This document shows positions 1 through 7,572 of a DNA stretch of 15,018 nt, one piece after another. The translations under genes and the position numbers were made by a program. The notes under the pieces were generated by a model. The model was not told where the DNA came from. It saw nothing but the letters and a program-made list of their open reading frames with translations, and searched no databases. This stretch comes from CAZART01 sp964487555 (GTDB taxonomy: Bacteria > Bacteroidota > Rhodothermia > Rhodothermales > VXPQ01): contig CAZART010000121.1 in the NCBI GenBank assembly GCA_964487555.1, positions 1-15,018 of the forward strand, read 5' to 3'. The stretch's first letter is position 1, and each line of letters starts with the position of its first letter.

Positions 1-28
1 GCGTCATGCGTTCCGCTCACTTGCAGCG

Positions 29-2533
29 TCACTTCATGCGTACGAGCTTGATTGTGCTCGCGGAACGGCCGACCTGAAGACGTGCGAAATAGACGCCGCT
101 CGGCAGGTGCGCCGCATCCCAGGAAAGTTCATGGGCTCCAGCCGGGATGTTCCGGTTGTCGTGCGGCGTCGCGACTACCGCACCGAGGCTGTTGAACACC
201 GTGAGTGTCACGGGTCCTGCTTCGCTGGTGACGAAGCGGAAGGTCGTCGTGCGATTAAACGGATTCGGATAGTTCTGGTAGAGCTCGAGACCTGCGGGTA
301 ACTCCGGATCCGGTTCGGCAGCGACCGGGCTCTGAAGCTCGGCCAGACGCAGATCGTCGAACCACAGAGATCCGAAACGTACGTCGTCTTCGCCCGACGT
401 GAGCTGAAAGCTGTCGATGCGCAACGGGGCGTCCAGTGTACCGTCGCCGATCCATGAGCCGACTTCTCCCTCCGAGAGATCCCACGAAACGAGTCTCCAT
501 CCGAACCAGTCGACGGTCGTCCACGGGCTCACCTCATGTCCGTTCTGGTCATCCAGAGCGAACCGAAAGCGGGTTCCACTGCCGTCACCGAAGAGATAGA
601 CCTGGAGGAGTCGGTCGGCGCTGAACCAAATGCTCCGCGCAGGTCCTCCTGCCAGATATTCCCTGATCAGCGGATCGGCCGTTTGATCATCCCATCCGTA
701 GTCGAGGCGACGAGATTGCGAGCTGTTGGACAGATGATTTATGACGTCGCTGTCCGTCGTGAATGCCGTAGAATCGGTAACGATACCGGTGGTCGAGCCG
801 CTCTGCTGCGGCTGCCACCATTCGCCGTCCTCCGACGGCTCGAACGCATCGATCGACGTGGTCGACAGCGTTGCGGTTCTTGTCTGAAAACGGAGGCTCT
901 TTCGGCTCTCAATTGCATTTCCGGAGATATCCTCCACACCCGGTTCGAGATGGAATACGTAAAAAACGCCGCCTTCGAGTTCATCGTCGGGAAAGAAGCT
1001 AACCAGACTGCGGTCCTTGACGACGTAGTGCTCGAACACGCCCGGAACGGCGTCGCCGCCGGAGGCCGGCTCGAGCGTCGCACGTGCCGGCGTTACCGTA
1101 GAGGCGTTCAGCTCTTCATCAAACACCATGGTTATGACCGGTGTCCGTTCTACCTCGGATTGCCGAACGGCGGGATACGTCTGCTTGATCTGGGGAGGCA
1201 CGGCATCGGGAGGGCCCGTCGTAAAGGAAAGCTCGAACGCGCCGCCCGGTTCGCCGTCGGCATCTCCATCGAACGCGTGCTCGAGGGCTCCGCGCGCGGT
1301 CTCATCGATCCGGAAAGTATAGTCCGTCTCCGGCAGAAGGCTGTCCGGCCGGAACGTGAGACGGGTGTCGTTCGCCGTCCAACCGAATGATCCGGCGACG
1401 TGCGGTGAGATGGATAACGCCGTTTCAACCGATGTCCGATCCATGGGTCGCGAGAAATCGATAACGACGGGGTCCAGAATGCGATACCTCTCTTCGTCAT
1501 GCGCCGGCAGCGTTGCGACGACCGTCGGGGGGATCGAAGAGATCAAGGCCACATCCTTGAACGTGAAGAAGTCATCGACCAGCGTAATCTCGCCCTCGAA
1601 GGACTTGTACCCTTCTGCAGATACCGAGACGGGATGCGAGCCGGCGGAGAGGCCGTCCAGGTAGTAAAATCCGTTGCGAAGCTGATCTGGATCATTGGAA
1701 TAGCGATGAAAAAGCGACTCATAGGTGTCCGTCACGTATGAAGTGTCGCCTACGGTCACGACCGCCCCGTTGATCGGACGCCCGTTCTCCGTATTAAAGA
1801 CGATTCCGGTGGCGATGTAAGCCGGCGGCTGCTCCAGACCGTGATAATCGAGAATCGCCCAGTACATCGCCTGCGCTTCGAGCCGTTTCCAGTCGGCGTT
1901 CATATTCCGCTGATTCTGAGTCGGGTTCGTATGGAATCCCGCCTCGCTCAAAGCCGACGGCATATCGGTGAAGCTCTGCACGAAATTTCGCGAGCCGCCT
2001 TTTCCGGCACCGAGCTCTCGTCCACGACAGGATGCCGTACCGTAGAAATCACACTCGCCGATCGCACCTCTGGAATCGATCCGCATGCCGCCGCTAAGCA
2101 GCGGACTCATCACCTCGGCCATCCTTTTTCCGCCGTTGGGTACGGCTTCCGTTCCGTCCCGATACTGCGGCCAGAGTATGAATTCGAAGTTCGCTGTCGG
2201 ACCGGCTGCATTGCTATGGATAGAGTGGAAATGAGATGCGGCGACGTTGTTGGCGAAATCGACACGTTGGGCGAGACTGACCGACATCTGGTCGTTCGTC
2301 CTTGATATGTAAACCGTGTCGATGTCGGTGGTCTCCAGCAGCAATTCACGAAGAGCCAGCCCGACTCTGAGAACTTTGTGCGCCTCAGAATAGCCGAATA
2401 CCCCAACATTTTCATTCTGGCTATGGCCTGGATCGAGGAAGATATCCCAACCGGAAAGCCCGGTTACGTCCTGTGCGGCCACTTCCGCGTAGACGCCGAC
2501 CACGAATGCGAAAATCAATAAGGAACGATACAT
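29..2533 (-). CDS. T9SS-sorted N-acetylmuramoyl-L-alanine amidase (Amidase_3) with Ig-like modules
   Basis: Predicted secreted zinc amidase that cleaves the MurNAc-L-Ala bond of peptidoglycan. The 834-aa product has a signal peptide at about 1-21 and an Amidase_3 domain at about 28-235. All expected residues are visible: His37 in DPGH, Glu50 in YSEA, His106 in IHSN and the catalytic Glu197 in LSEAGF. After it come a carboxypeptidase-regulatory-like beta-sandwich (about 239-332), two SbsA/Big_5-type Ig-like domains (about 335-440 and 448-555), a carbohydrate-binding-like jelly roll (about 565-735) and a T9SS type A sorting domain (about 750-834, NYPNPFN from 754). The ATG at 2533 is preferred over a TTG at 2587, because it puts the signal peptide at the very N-terminus. 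No Shine-Dalgarno site is evident. It lies 74 bp downstream of the PD40 propeller gene on the same strand, so co-transcription is plausible. Ordinary Amidase_3 enzymes lack this roughly 600-residue tail, which suggests an extracellular degradative role rather than septal splitting (inference). Confidence 0.9.
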   Translation of the reverse strand: MYRSLLIFAFVVGVYAEVAAQDVTGLSGWDIFLDPGHSQNENVGVFGYSEAHKVLRVGLALRELLLETTDIDTVYISRTNDQMSVSLAQRVDFANNVAASHFHSIHSNAAGPTANFEFILWPQYRDGTEAVPNGGKRMAEVMSPLLSGGMRIDSRGAIGECDFYGTASCRGRELGAGKGGSRNFVQSFTDMPSALSEAGFHTNPTQNQRNMNADWKRLEAQAMYWAILDYHGLEQPPAYIATGIVFNTENGRPINGAVVTVGDTSYVTDTYESLFHRYSNDPDQLRNGFYYLDGLSAGSHPVSVSAEGYKSFEGEITLVDDFFTFKDVALISSIPPTVVATLPAHDEERYRILDPVVIDFSRPMDRTSVETALSISPHVAGSFGWTANDTRLTFRPDSLLPETDYTFRIDETARGALEHAFDGDADGEPGGAFELSFTTGPPDAVPPQIKQTYPAVRQSEVERTPVITMVFDEELNASTVTPARATLEPASGGDAVPGVFEHYVVKDRSLVSFFPDDELEGGVFYVFHLEPGVEDISGNAIESRKSLRFQTRTATLSTTSIDAFEPSEDGEWWQPQQSGSTTGIVTDSTAFTTDSDVINHLSNSSQSRRLDYGWDDQTADPLIREYLAGGPARSIWFSADRLLQVYLFGDGSGTRFRFALDDQNGHEVSPWTTVDWFGWRLVSWDLSEGEVGSWIGDGTLDAPLRIDSFQLTSGEDDVRFGSLWFDDLRLAELQSPVAAEPDPELPAGLELYQNYPNPFNRTTTFRFVTSEAGPVTLTVFNSLGAVVATPHDNRNIPAGAHELSWDAAHLPSGVYFARLQVGRSASTIKLVRMK

Positions 2534-2607
2534 GTACGAACGCGATACGTGGGAGGAAACAGACGGTGCCGGATTAGCGCGACACAAAAAGAATAAACCG
2601 CGTCGGG

Positions 2608-3564
2608 CTAGCGTGACACCGAAAGGACATAGATGGTGCCGTCGGCGAAATCATCGAAGGCTATTCGAGATCCGTCAGGTGACCAGGCAGGATTCATCTC
2701 TAATCGCTCGGGCGTGTCGGTCAGGCGAACTGATGCCGAACCATCGGCCATGACTGCATAGAGATCCGACCGGGTGAACGTGTGCCCGTCATCTTCCGTT
2801 CGCATGTAGGCGATCCACTGACCGTCGGGCGACCAGGAAGGACGGTTTCCCGCACCGAGATCGATGAGGTCCGTCCCGCCGGCGTTCGTCACGAATAGAT
2901 TGCCGCCGAGCACTTCGAAGGCTACGCGGGCTCCATCCGGTGACGGAGTAAGGTTCAGGACCGTCTGCCCGTTAAGCAAGCGGGTGGGTCGCACCTCCTC
3001 TTGCAACAGGCTAACGCGCGCGAGCCCGGTCTCCGTGGCGACCCATTGGGGACGCTCGGCGCCGGCTGTCTTTAATGCGTCGGCGTCTTGGACCGTAAAG
3101 ACTTCGAGCCGGTCATTCGCGTACAGAAAGACGCGGCCGCCGGATTCATCCCACCGGGGTAGCGCTGAGAGGTCACGTCGAAACTCGGTGAGCTGCTCGG
3201 CCGTCCCGGTTCCGACGTCGAACACCATTATGGCGTCGGCGCGACGTGGTCCGTCGAACCGAGCGACGCGGGAAAGAACGGACTGACCGTCGGGAGCCCA
3301 TGCGAAGCCGAATCCTGCACCCGGTGCGTTCGTTAGGGTCTGGACCGCTCCGTCTTCGAGATCAATGACGTAAATGCCGGAATAACCGTCGCCGGATACG
3401 GCAATCCGCGAACCATCGGGTGACCACTGGGGCGCGAGAAAGGTTTGTTCCGCGATCGTGAGGGGCACGGCCTCTCCATCCACGCGGATCTGTGCATGCA
3501 CCGGCATCGTGACGGCGAAAATCCCGAATATTGATCCCACAAAAAGAATAAAGAAGCGATGCAT
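2608..3564 (-). CDS. TolB-like PD40 beta-propeller protein, exported
   Basis: Protein of 318 aa with a clear signal peptide (MHRFFILF... ending VHAQ, about 25 residues). It then has repeated WSPDG-type blades: WSPDGSRIAVSG, WAPDGQSVLS, SPDGARVAFE, WSPDGQWIAY and WSPDGSRIAF. These are PD40/WD40-like repeats as in the C-terminal propeller of TolB, expected to form a six-bladed or similar propeller for binding proteins or small ligands. There is no TolB N-terminal domain and no T9SS sorting tail, so a periplasmic location is likely; it is not tolB itself. The ATG at 3564 is chosen for the signal peptide, although the frame stays open upstream to 3732 through an 18-bp repeat that offers several more in-frame ATGs. 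It precedes the amidase gene by 74 bp on the same strand. Its specific partner is unknown. Confidence 0.82.
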   Translation of the reverse strand: MHRFFILFVGSIFGIFAVTMPVHAQIRVDGEAVPLTIAEQTFLAPQWSPDGSRIAVSGDGYSGIYVIDLEDGAVQTLTNAPGAGFGFAWAPDGQSVLSRVARFDGPRRADAIMVFDVGTGTAEQLTEFRRDLSALPRWDESGGRVFLYANDRLEVFTVQDADALKTAGAERPQWVATETGLARVSLLQEEVRPTRLLNGQTVLNLTPSPDGARVAFEVLGGNLFVTNAGGTDLIDLGAGNRPSWSPDGQWIAYMRTEDDGHTFTRSDLYAVMADGSASVRLTDTPERLEMNPAWSPDGSRIAFDDFADGTIYVLSVSR

Positions 3565-3613
3565 GAGAACCGAACTACTGGTGGCGATACATTTTCGGAG
3601 GTGCGTCTTCGAT

Positions 3614-3641
3614 GATCGGCGATCGGCGATCGGCGATCGGC
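3614..3641. repeat. Four tandem copies of heptamer GATCGGC
   Basis: GATCGGC occurs at 3614-3620, 3621-3627, 3628-3634 and 3635-3641, all perfect and head-to-tail. The last base is shared with the first unit of the adjoining 18-bp array. The array sits about 50 bp upstream of the propeller start codon. The unit length is not a multiple of three, so a change of one unit would shift any reading frame passing through it. Confidence 0.95.
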
Positions 3642-3730
3642 CATCAGTCATCGGACAGCCATCAGTCATCGGACAGCCATCAGTCATCGGACAGCCATCG
3701 GTCATCGGACAGCCATCAGTTATCGACGGC
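3641..3730. repeat. 18-bp tandem repeat, four units plus a degenerate fifth
   Basis: The unit CCATCAGTCATCGGACAG is present at 3641-3658, 3659-3676 and 3677-3694 without change, and at 3695-3712 with one substitution (A to G). A decayed fifth copy follows at 3713-3730. Read on the minus strand, each unit encodes six residues (MTDGCP), is open in the frame of the downstream propeller gene and carries an ATG. Confidence 0.95.
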
Positions 3731-3910
3731 AATCAACATCGGAAGCCGATGAGTCATCGGAGAAAAATCAATCATCGCACGCAAATTGATCATCGACGGC
3801 CATCGATCATCGGCCCGAAATCGATCACACGATCCTCGATCCTCGATCCTCGACCCTCGAACCCCCCATCCTCGATCTTCGATCATCAATCCTCGATTTC
3901 CCCCATCCTC
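3731..3910. repeat. Degenerate heptamer (GATCNNC-type) repeat tract
   Basis: Many related 7-mers with period about 7 occur here. GATCCTC lies at 3831-3837, 3838-3844 and 3845-3851, then GACCCTC at 3852-3858, and later GATCTTC, GATCATC and AATCCTC at 3874-3894. Variants of ATCATCG are scattered over 3731-3830. The pattern looks like an old heptamer expansion decaying by substitution. It resembles in kind the short tandem heptamer repeats of some cyanobacterial genomes, but no homology is implied. Confidence 0.8.
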
Positions 3911-4059
3911 AATCCGCGGCTCGTAGTATGCCAATGCGGAAGCAGATGATCCGATCCCACTCGCAGGAGGTTGTCCTCGATTTCTCAATTCATTCGGAAC
4001 GCTGCGAGAAGGAGGGGGTCCACTAGCGGATCCATTCCTATCTAATAACCCGCTGAGCT

Positions 4060-6516
4060 GTGCGCCTCGTCTCGCTACTGTTACTTTCGACGTGTTTTGC
4101 CGTCTCATCGTCTGCGCAGGACATCCGCTTCGACACGTTGGCTGTGCGGCCGGTCGGTCCGGGAGTGATGCATACGTATATCGAAGCGCCCAGCATGCCG
4201 TGGACCATACATGTGCTGGATATCGATCTCACGAATCCGTTTATCGAGATTGAAACGGCGAAGGCCCACGATCTGCTCTCCGGAGGGGGGGAACGTACGT
4301 CGTCAATGGCTGGTCGGCATGATGCGCCTGAGCACCGCGTGGTCGGGGGGGTGAACGGTGACTTCTACGTCGGCGCCGCGCGCCCCGTGAGCATACAAGC
4401 AGTAGATGGGGAGATTCTCCAGGATGCGGCCGCCGGCCGTCCCGCGCTCGGCTTCGATGTCGATGACCATCCGATGATGGAGTTCGCATCCCTTAATGCA
4501 GGTCTCTTCCTTCCGGATACGGCCGCGGTGATTCACGATGTGAACGCAACGCGCGATGCCGACGAACTCGTTCTCTACAACCGGTTCATGGGCTCGACCA
4601 CGGGCACGAACCGGTTTGGCACGGAGGTGCGCGTACGCACGCTCGATCCCTGGCTCGCCAATGACACATTGAGGCTCGTCGTCTCCGAAAAAGTCATCGG
4701 CGGGGGAAGCATGTCCATCCTCGATGGAGAGGCCGTGCTGTCGGGACACGGATCCGCCTCGGCAGTACTTGCAGATCACGTAGACGAAGGAGACACCCTC
4801 AAGGCTTACCTGGGCGTGCAGCCCGGCCTTGCGCAATTGAAGGAGATGATTGGAGGGGGGCCCTTTCTAGTGCAGAACGGCGTCAGCAGCGTGGGCCCAA
4901 GAGGGGACGCAAGTGATCGCCATCCGCGAACGGCTGCCGGCTTTTCCGCGGACAGCACAACGCTTTATCTGATAACCGTTGATGGGCGCCAGACGGCGAG
5001 CATCGGCATCACACTTCCCGAGCTGGCCTATTTCATGACGGAGATCGGTGTGCACACCGGCATGAATCTCGATGGTGGGGGGTCGACGACGATGCTCGTG
5101 CGAGACGAGATCGTGAACTCGCCCTCCGACGGCCTGGAAAGATCCGTGAGCAACGCCCTTCTCGTCATCTCAATGGCGCCGGAAGGCGATCTGAACCGGC
5201 TCTTCGCTTTTCCGAATCAGGTGCGCGTGTTTAGGGGCCACACACTGGACTTCACCGTGTACGGCACGGATGAGTATTTCCGACCCGTTCCGTTCGACCG
5301 GACTCAGCTCGAATTCACCGCCGATCCCAGCATTGGTACGATCGACGATCAAGGTGTTTTCACGGCCGGTACGGACAGCGCGACGGGCTACGTGTACGTA
5401 CGATACGGCAATCTGGTTGATTCGGCGTACGTGTTCATCAAGACCATCGGACGCTTTGTGCTGACGCCGACCGACGTGATTACCGACACCACACATATCG
5501 TGAGCTTTTCGGTCCGGTCGTTTGACGTGGACGGAATCGAACAAGACGTATCGGCAACGGCATATGAATGGCGAACGACCGATTCGGATGTCGGTGTTGT
5601 GGACGAGCAGGGTCGATTTCGCGGCCGGTCGCCCGGCACTACCCAGGTTGTGGCCAAGCATGGCGACCTCGAACAGATGTCCGCAGTGACGGTCGATATT
5701 CGAACCGGCACGAGCCTGGTTGCCGGCATGGAGAATCCCGACGCTTGGACCGTAGAGGGTCAGGCCGTGGACATGTCGCAAACCAGTCTCTCGTTGACGA
5801 CGGACGAGCGTAGCGAAGGGGAAGGAGCGCTTCGTCTCGACTATTCGTTTACATACGACCGAGCGTTGAGCAACGAAGTTTACCTGGAGGCCGACGTGCC
5901 CATTGAAGGCGTGCCGGACTCGCTGCTGCTCGACGTAAAATCCGACGGCCGCCGACACCGGCTGTTCTTCGACGTCGACGATGCACAGGGCTTGCCGTTC
6001 CAGCTATTCGCTGCCGCCTACGCAGACGACAGTACGGGCTTTAAAGCTCAGCCAAGCGCCTTCGATCGGGCCCAACCAAAGTCGAGTGCAGCGCGAACAG
6101 TGTATTATCCCGTTCGACTGAAGCGGATTATCGTCCGGCTGGCCAGCGACAGGGTGGAAGGCGAGATCTACACCGGCACGCTGTTCCTTGATAATCTCAG
6201 GGTCGCCTATCCGGCCCAGTCGACGGCCGCGGAGACGGGGCCCGAGATACCCCGCACGGCACGGCTCCTCGCAAACTTCCCTAATCCCTTTTCGCGGTCT
6301 ACCGTGATTGCGTATGAATTGGATGAGATGCGCGACGTCGAACTGAGCGTATACGACGTACTGGGAAGGAGAGTGAGCGTGCTCGAAACGGGATTGCGGG
6401 GACCCGGTCGACACGAAATCACCTTCGACGCCGCGGCAATGTCGTCGGGAGTCTACTTCTATCGCCTTCAGACGCCAGATCGAACGCTCACCGGCAAGAT
6501 GCTGCTGTCAAGATAG
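4060..6516 (+). CDS. T9SS-sorted phosphodiester glycosidase family protein (NAGPA/DUF2233-like)
   Basis: Protein of 818 aa with a signal peptide at about 1-20 (ending SSSAQ). A NAGPA-like catalytic domain lies at about 60-370 and carries the family signature NLDGGGSTTM at 336-345, along with GGVNGDFY and MIGGGPFLV. The named mammalian family member removes GlcNAc from a GlcNAc-1-phospho-mannose phosphodiester; bacterial substrates are mostly unknown. Two Ig-like (Big_2-type) domains follow (about 380-465 and 466-548), then a carbohydrate-binding-like jelly roll (about 552-722, ending LFLDNLRVAYP) and a T9SS type A sorting domain (about 736-818, NFPNPFS from 739). The start is GTG: an in-frame TGA at 4054 rules out any further upstream start, and the signal peptide begins immediately. 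No nearby Shine-Dalgarno site is seen. The jelly roll resembles that of the amidase at 29-2533, which hints at a shared polymer target (inference). Confidence 0.88.
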   Translation: MRLVSLLLLSTCFAVSSSAQDIRFDTLAVRPVGPGVMHTYIEAPSMPWTIHVLDIDLTNPFIEIETAKAHDLLSGGGERTSSMAGRHDAPEHRVVGGVNGDFYVGAARPVSIQAVDGEILQDAAAGRPALGFDVDDHPMMEFASLNAGLFLPDTAAVIHDVNATRDADELVLYNRFMGSTTGTNRFGTEVRVRTLDPWLANDTLRLVVSEKVIGGGSMSILDGEAVLSGHGSASAVLADHVDEGDTLKAYLGVQPGLAQLKEMIGGGPFLVQNGVSSVGPRGDASDRHPRTAAGFSADSTTLYLITVDGRQTASIGITLPELAYFMTEIGVHTGMNLDGGGSTTMLVRDEIVNSPSDGLERSVSNALLVISMAPEGDLNRLFAFPNQVRVFRGHTLDFTVYGTDEYFRPVPFDRTQLEFTADPSIGTIDDQGVFTAGTDSATGYVYVRYGNLVDSAYVFIKTIGRFVLTPTDVITDTTHIVSFSVRSFDVDGIEQDVSATAYEWRTTDSDVGVVDEQGRFRGRSPGTTQVVAKHGDLEQMSAVTVDIRTGTSLVAGMENPDAWTVEGQAVDMSQTSLSLTTDERSEGEGALRLDYSFTYDRALSNEVYLEADVPIEGVPDSLLLDVKSDGRRHRLFFDVDDAQGLPFQLFAAAYADDSTGFKAQPSAFDRAQPKSSAARTVYYPVRLKRIIVRLASDRVEGEIYTGTLFLDNLRVAYPAQSTAAETGPEIPRTARLLANFPNPFSRSTVIAYELDEMRDVELSVYDVLGRRVSVLETGLRGPGRHEITFDAAAMSSGVYFYRLQTPDRTLTGKMLLSR

Positions 6517-6557
6517 CCTTCCGTTCCTGCAGACGCGGCCGTGCCAAAACGGAATCT

Positions 6558-6600
6558 CGGTTGACCGCCATAACCTCGATTCGTATTTAAGAATCAACCG
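6558..6600. repeat. Inverted repeat CGGTTGA / TCAACCG in intergenic region
   Basis: CGGTTGA at 6558-6564 is the exact reverse complement of TCAACCG at 6594-6600. A second short pair, GATTC (6578-6582) and GAATC (6591-6595), is nested within it. The loop is long (29 nt) and no T-tract follows, so this does not look like a terminator. It overlaps a candidate promoter and might be an operator. Confidence 0.5.
6561..6589 (+). promoter_or_regulatory. Candidate promoter for the 6704 lipoprotein gene
   Basis: TTGACC (6561-6566), 17 bp, then TATTTA (6584-6589) resembles a sigma-70 -35/-10 pair; the same site has the TTG element of Bacteroidota promoters. The -10 match is poor (three of six). It would give a leader of roughly 105-110 nt before the ATG at 6704. 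This is a tentative call by eye. Confidence 0.3.
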
Positions 6601-6644
6601 CTTTATCTAGTCACCTGTTCGCCTATACGTCACTTCTACAGCGC

Positions 6645-6663
6645 GGAGCGTGCACTGCGCTCC
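6645..6663. repeat. Small hairpin GGAGCG-7 nt-CGCTCC
   Basis: A six-base stem, GGAGCG (6645-6650) with CGCTCC (6658-6663), encloses a 7-nt loop. It lies in the leader of the lipoprotein gene, about 40 bp before the start. It has no T-tract, so the terminator reading is weak; it may be a leader-RNA hairpin or chance. Confidence 0.35.
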
Positions 6664-6690
6664 ACTTGTGAGTTCTCCCGCCATTCATGG

Positions 6691-6698
6691 AAGGAGGT
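6691..6698 (+). promoter_or_regulatory. Strong ribosome binding site AAGGAGGT
   Basis: A full-length Shine-Dalgarno match stands 5 nt before the ATG at 6704 and 2 nt before the ATG at 6701. The spacing favours 6704 and excludes the upstream in-frame ATG at 6650. It stands out because most genes here lack a clear site. Confidence 0.85.
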
Positions 6699-6703
6699 GT
6701 ATG

Positions 6704-7321
6704 ATGATTAAGCGAACGCTTCTCCCGGCCGTAATTCTTATTGTCGCAGGGTGCGATCTGTCTGATACTCGTTCGCGAGCGCCGGGCGATAACTCCCTCG
6801 TTCCTCTCACGGTGGGTAATGAGTGGATCTGGCGCACCACCGAGCAGAGATCCCATACCGGACAAACCGACGAGTCGATTCGGTTCGATACGACACGCGT
6901 CATATCGAAGACGAGTCTGCAGGGTGAGTCGTGGTATCGTCTGCAGGAGGAGAACGGTGAATTTCTAGCTACCAATCGGTCATCCGGATACTGGCATCGT
7001 ATTCCGCCCGAACTTGGTGAGCTCGATCCGCTTCTCGTGTATAAGTATCCGGCTGATATTGGAGACACGTTTTCGCGCCCCTCGTTTCCCAATGGATCTC
7101 TGATGCGTGTGGAATCGCTGGATACGACGATTACGGTGCCGGCAGGTACTTTTCAGGCGGTATACTATGCGCAGATCTGGGAAGACAGACCGATTACCTG
7201 TGATTTCTTCGTTGCGCCGGGTATTGGGCTCATCAAGAAGGTTTTGCCCTGGGTTCAAGAGGACACGGGTGACGTGGTTGGCGTTGACACGCGGGAGTTG
7301 ATTGAATTTACACCTGGATGA
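6704..7321 (+). CDS. Lipoprotein of unknown function (PAGTF-type)
   Basis: Protein of 205 aa beginning MIKRTLLPAVILIVAGC. The VAGC lipobox puts the lipidated Cys at residue 17. The mature part opens with an LVPLTVGNEWIW block and later has TVPAGTFQAVYY and FVAPGIGLIKK, a pattern common in small uncharacterised Bacteroidota lipoproteins with a beta-rich fold. No catalytic motif is visible and I cannot assign a function. The start is set by a strong ribosome binding site and the lipobox. Its stop overlaps the start of the next open frame by ATGA (7318-7321), so the two were probably translated as a coupled pair before the downstream gene was truncated. Confidence 0.8.
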   Translation: MIKRTLLPAVILIVAGCDLSDTRSRAPGDNSLVPLTVGNEWIWRTTEQRSHTGQTDESIRFDTTRVISKTSLQGESWYRLQEENGEFLATNRSSGYWHRIPPELGELDPLLVYKYPADIGDTFSRPSFPNGSLMRVESLDTTITVPAGTFQAVYYAQIWEDRPITCDFFVAPGIGLIKKVLPWVQEDTGDVVGVDTRELIEFTPG

Positions 7322-7572
7322 CAGGCGCGTCTACGGCCTTCCGGTTGATGGGCTGGATGCTTTGCCTCGTATTCCTGGCCTCGGGGTGCGCCTCACACGA
7401 GCGACGCGTGCGCGTGATGACGTACAACATCCATCACGGCACCGACGCCGTAGAGCAGATGACCCTCAGCGACGTCGCCGATCTGAGACTTCCGGGCCGC
7501 CGAGTACATGGGAGCTATCGAATCATCACCATAGCGCGCGTCAAACGCATGCTCCCCGCATCAAGGGTGTAG
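7318..7572 (+). pseudogene. Truncated endonuclease/exonuclease/phosphatase (EEP) family lipoprotein, 5' remnant
   Basis: The open frame is 84 codons, of which the first ~56 look like the start of an EEP-family protein. There is a lipoprotein signal (LASGC, Cys24), then RVRVMTYNIHHGTDA (31-44) with the metal-ligand Asn37 of the EEP N-terminal strand, and LSDVADL (50-56). After codon 56 (position 7485) family resemblance stops: the expected I..RPDVVALQEV block with its Glu, and everything downstream, is missing from all frames. From 7515 the DNA is the 3' end of a minus-strand GHL10 gene on the other strand. EEP proteins normally run about 250-300 residues, so the 3' four-fifths is gone. The trailing frame to 7572 is antisense to the GHL10 gene. 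The break lies in 7486-7514. The ATGA overlap with the preceding lipoprotein gene points to a former operon. Confidence 0.72.

Larger units (their letters stand above)
3565..4059. other. Repeat-filled divergent intergenic region
   Basis: This 495-bp gap separates the minus-strand propeller/amidase pair from the plus-strand phosphodiester glycosidase, so it must carry promoters for both. I see no convincing gene in it. About 3611-3910 is dominated by short repeats (listed separately). The remaining part, 3911-4059, is unique sequence with a purine-rich GGAGGGGG stretch at 4011-4018, too far (over 40 nt) from the GTG at 4060 to serve as its ribosome binding site. No strong sigma-70 or Bacteroidota TAnnTTTG promoter could be picked by eye. 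Confidence 0.7.

Noticed and set aside
536..1390. 284-codon plus-strand open frame inside the amidase gene
   Set aside because: It is antisense to a well-supported amidase, has no recognisable domain or signal, and is arginine-rich as expected of a shadow frame in GC-rich coding DNA.
2608..3564. Assignment of the PD40 protein as tolB of a Tol-Pal system
   Set aside because: It lacks the TolB N-terminal domain, and no tolA, tolQ, tolR or pal gene is nearby.
3611..3910. CRISPR-like array
   Set aside because: Units are 7 or 18 bp and contiguous, with no unique spacers and no cas genes.
4007..4019. Purine-rich GAAGGAGGGGG-like stretch as the ribosome binding site of the phosphodiester glycosidase
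   Set aside because: It is over 40 nt from the GTG start and no start codon follows it at a suitable distance.
5170..5958. 262-codon minus-strand open frame opposite the phosphodiester glycosidase
   Set aside because: Shadow of the Ig-like domain region; no signal, motif or ribosome binding site.
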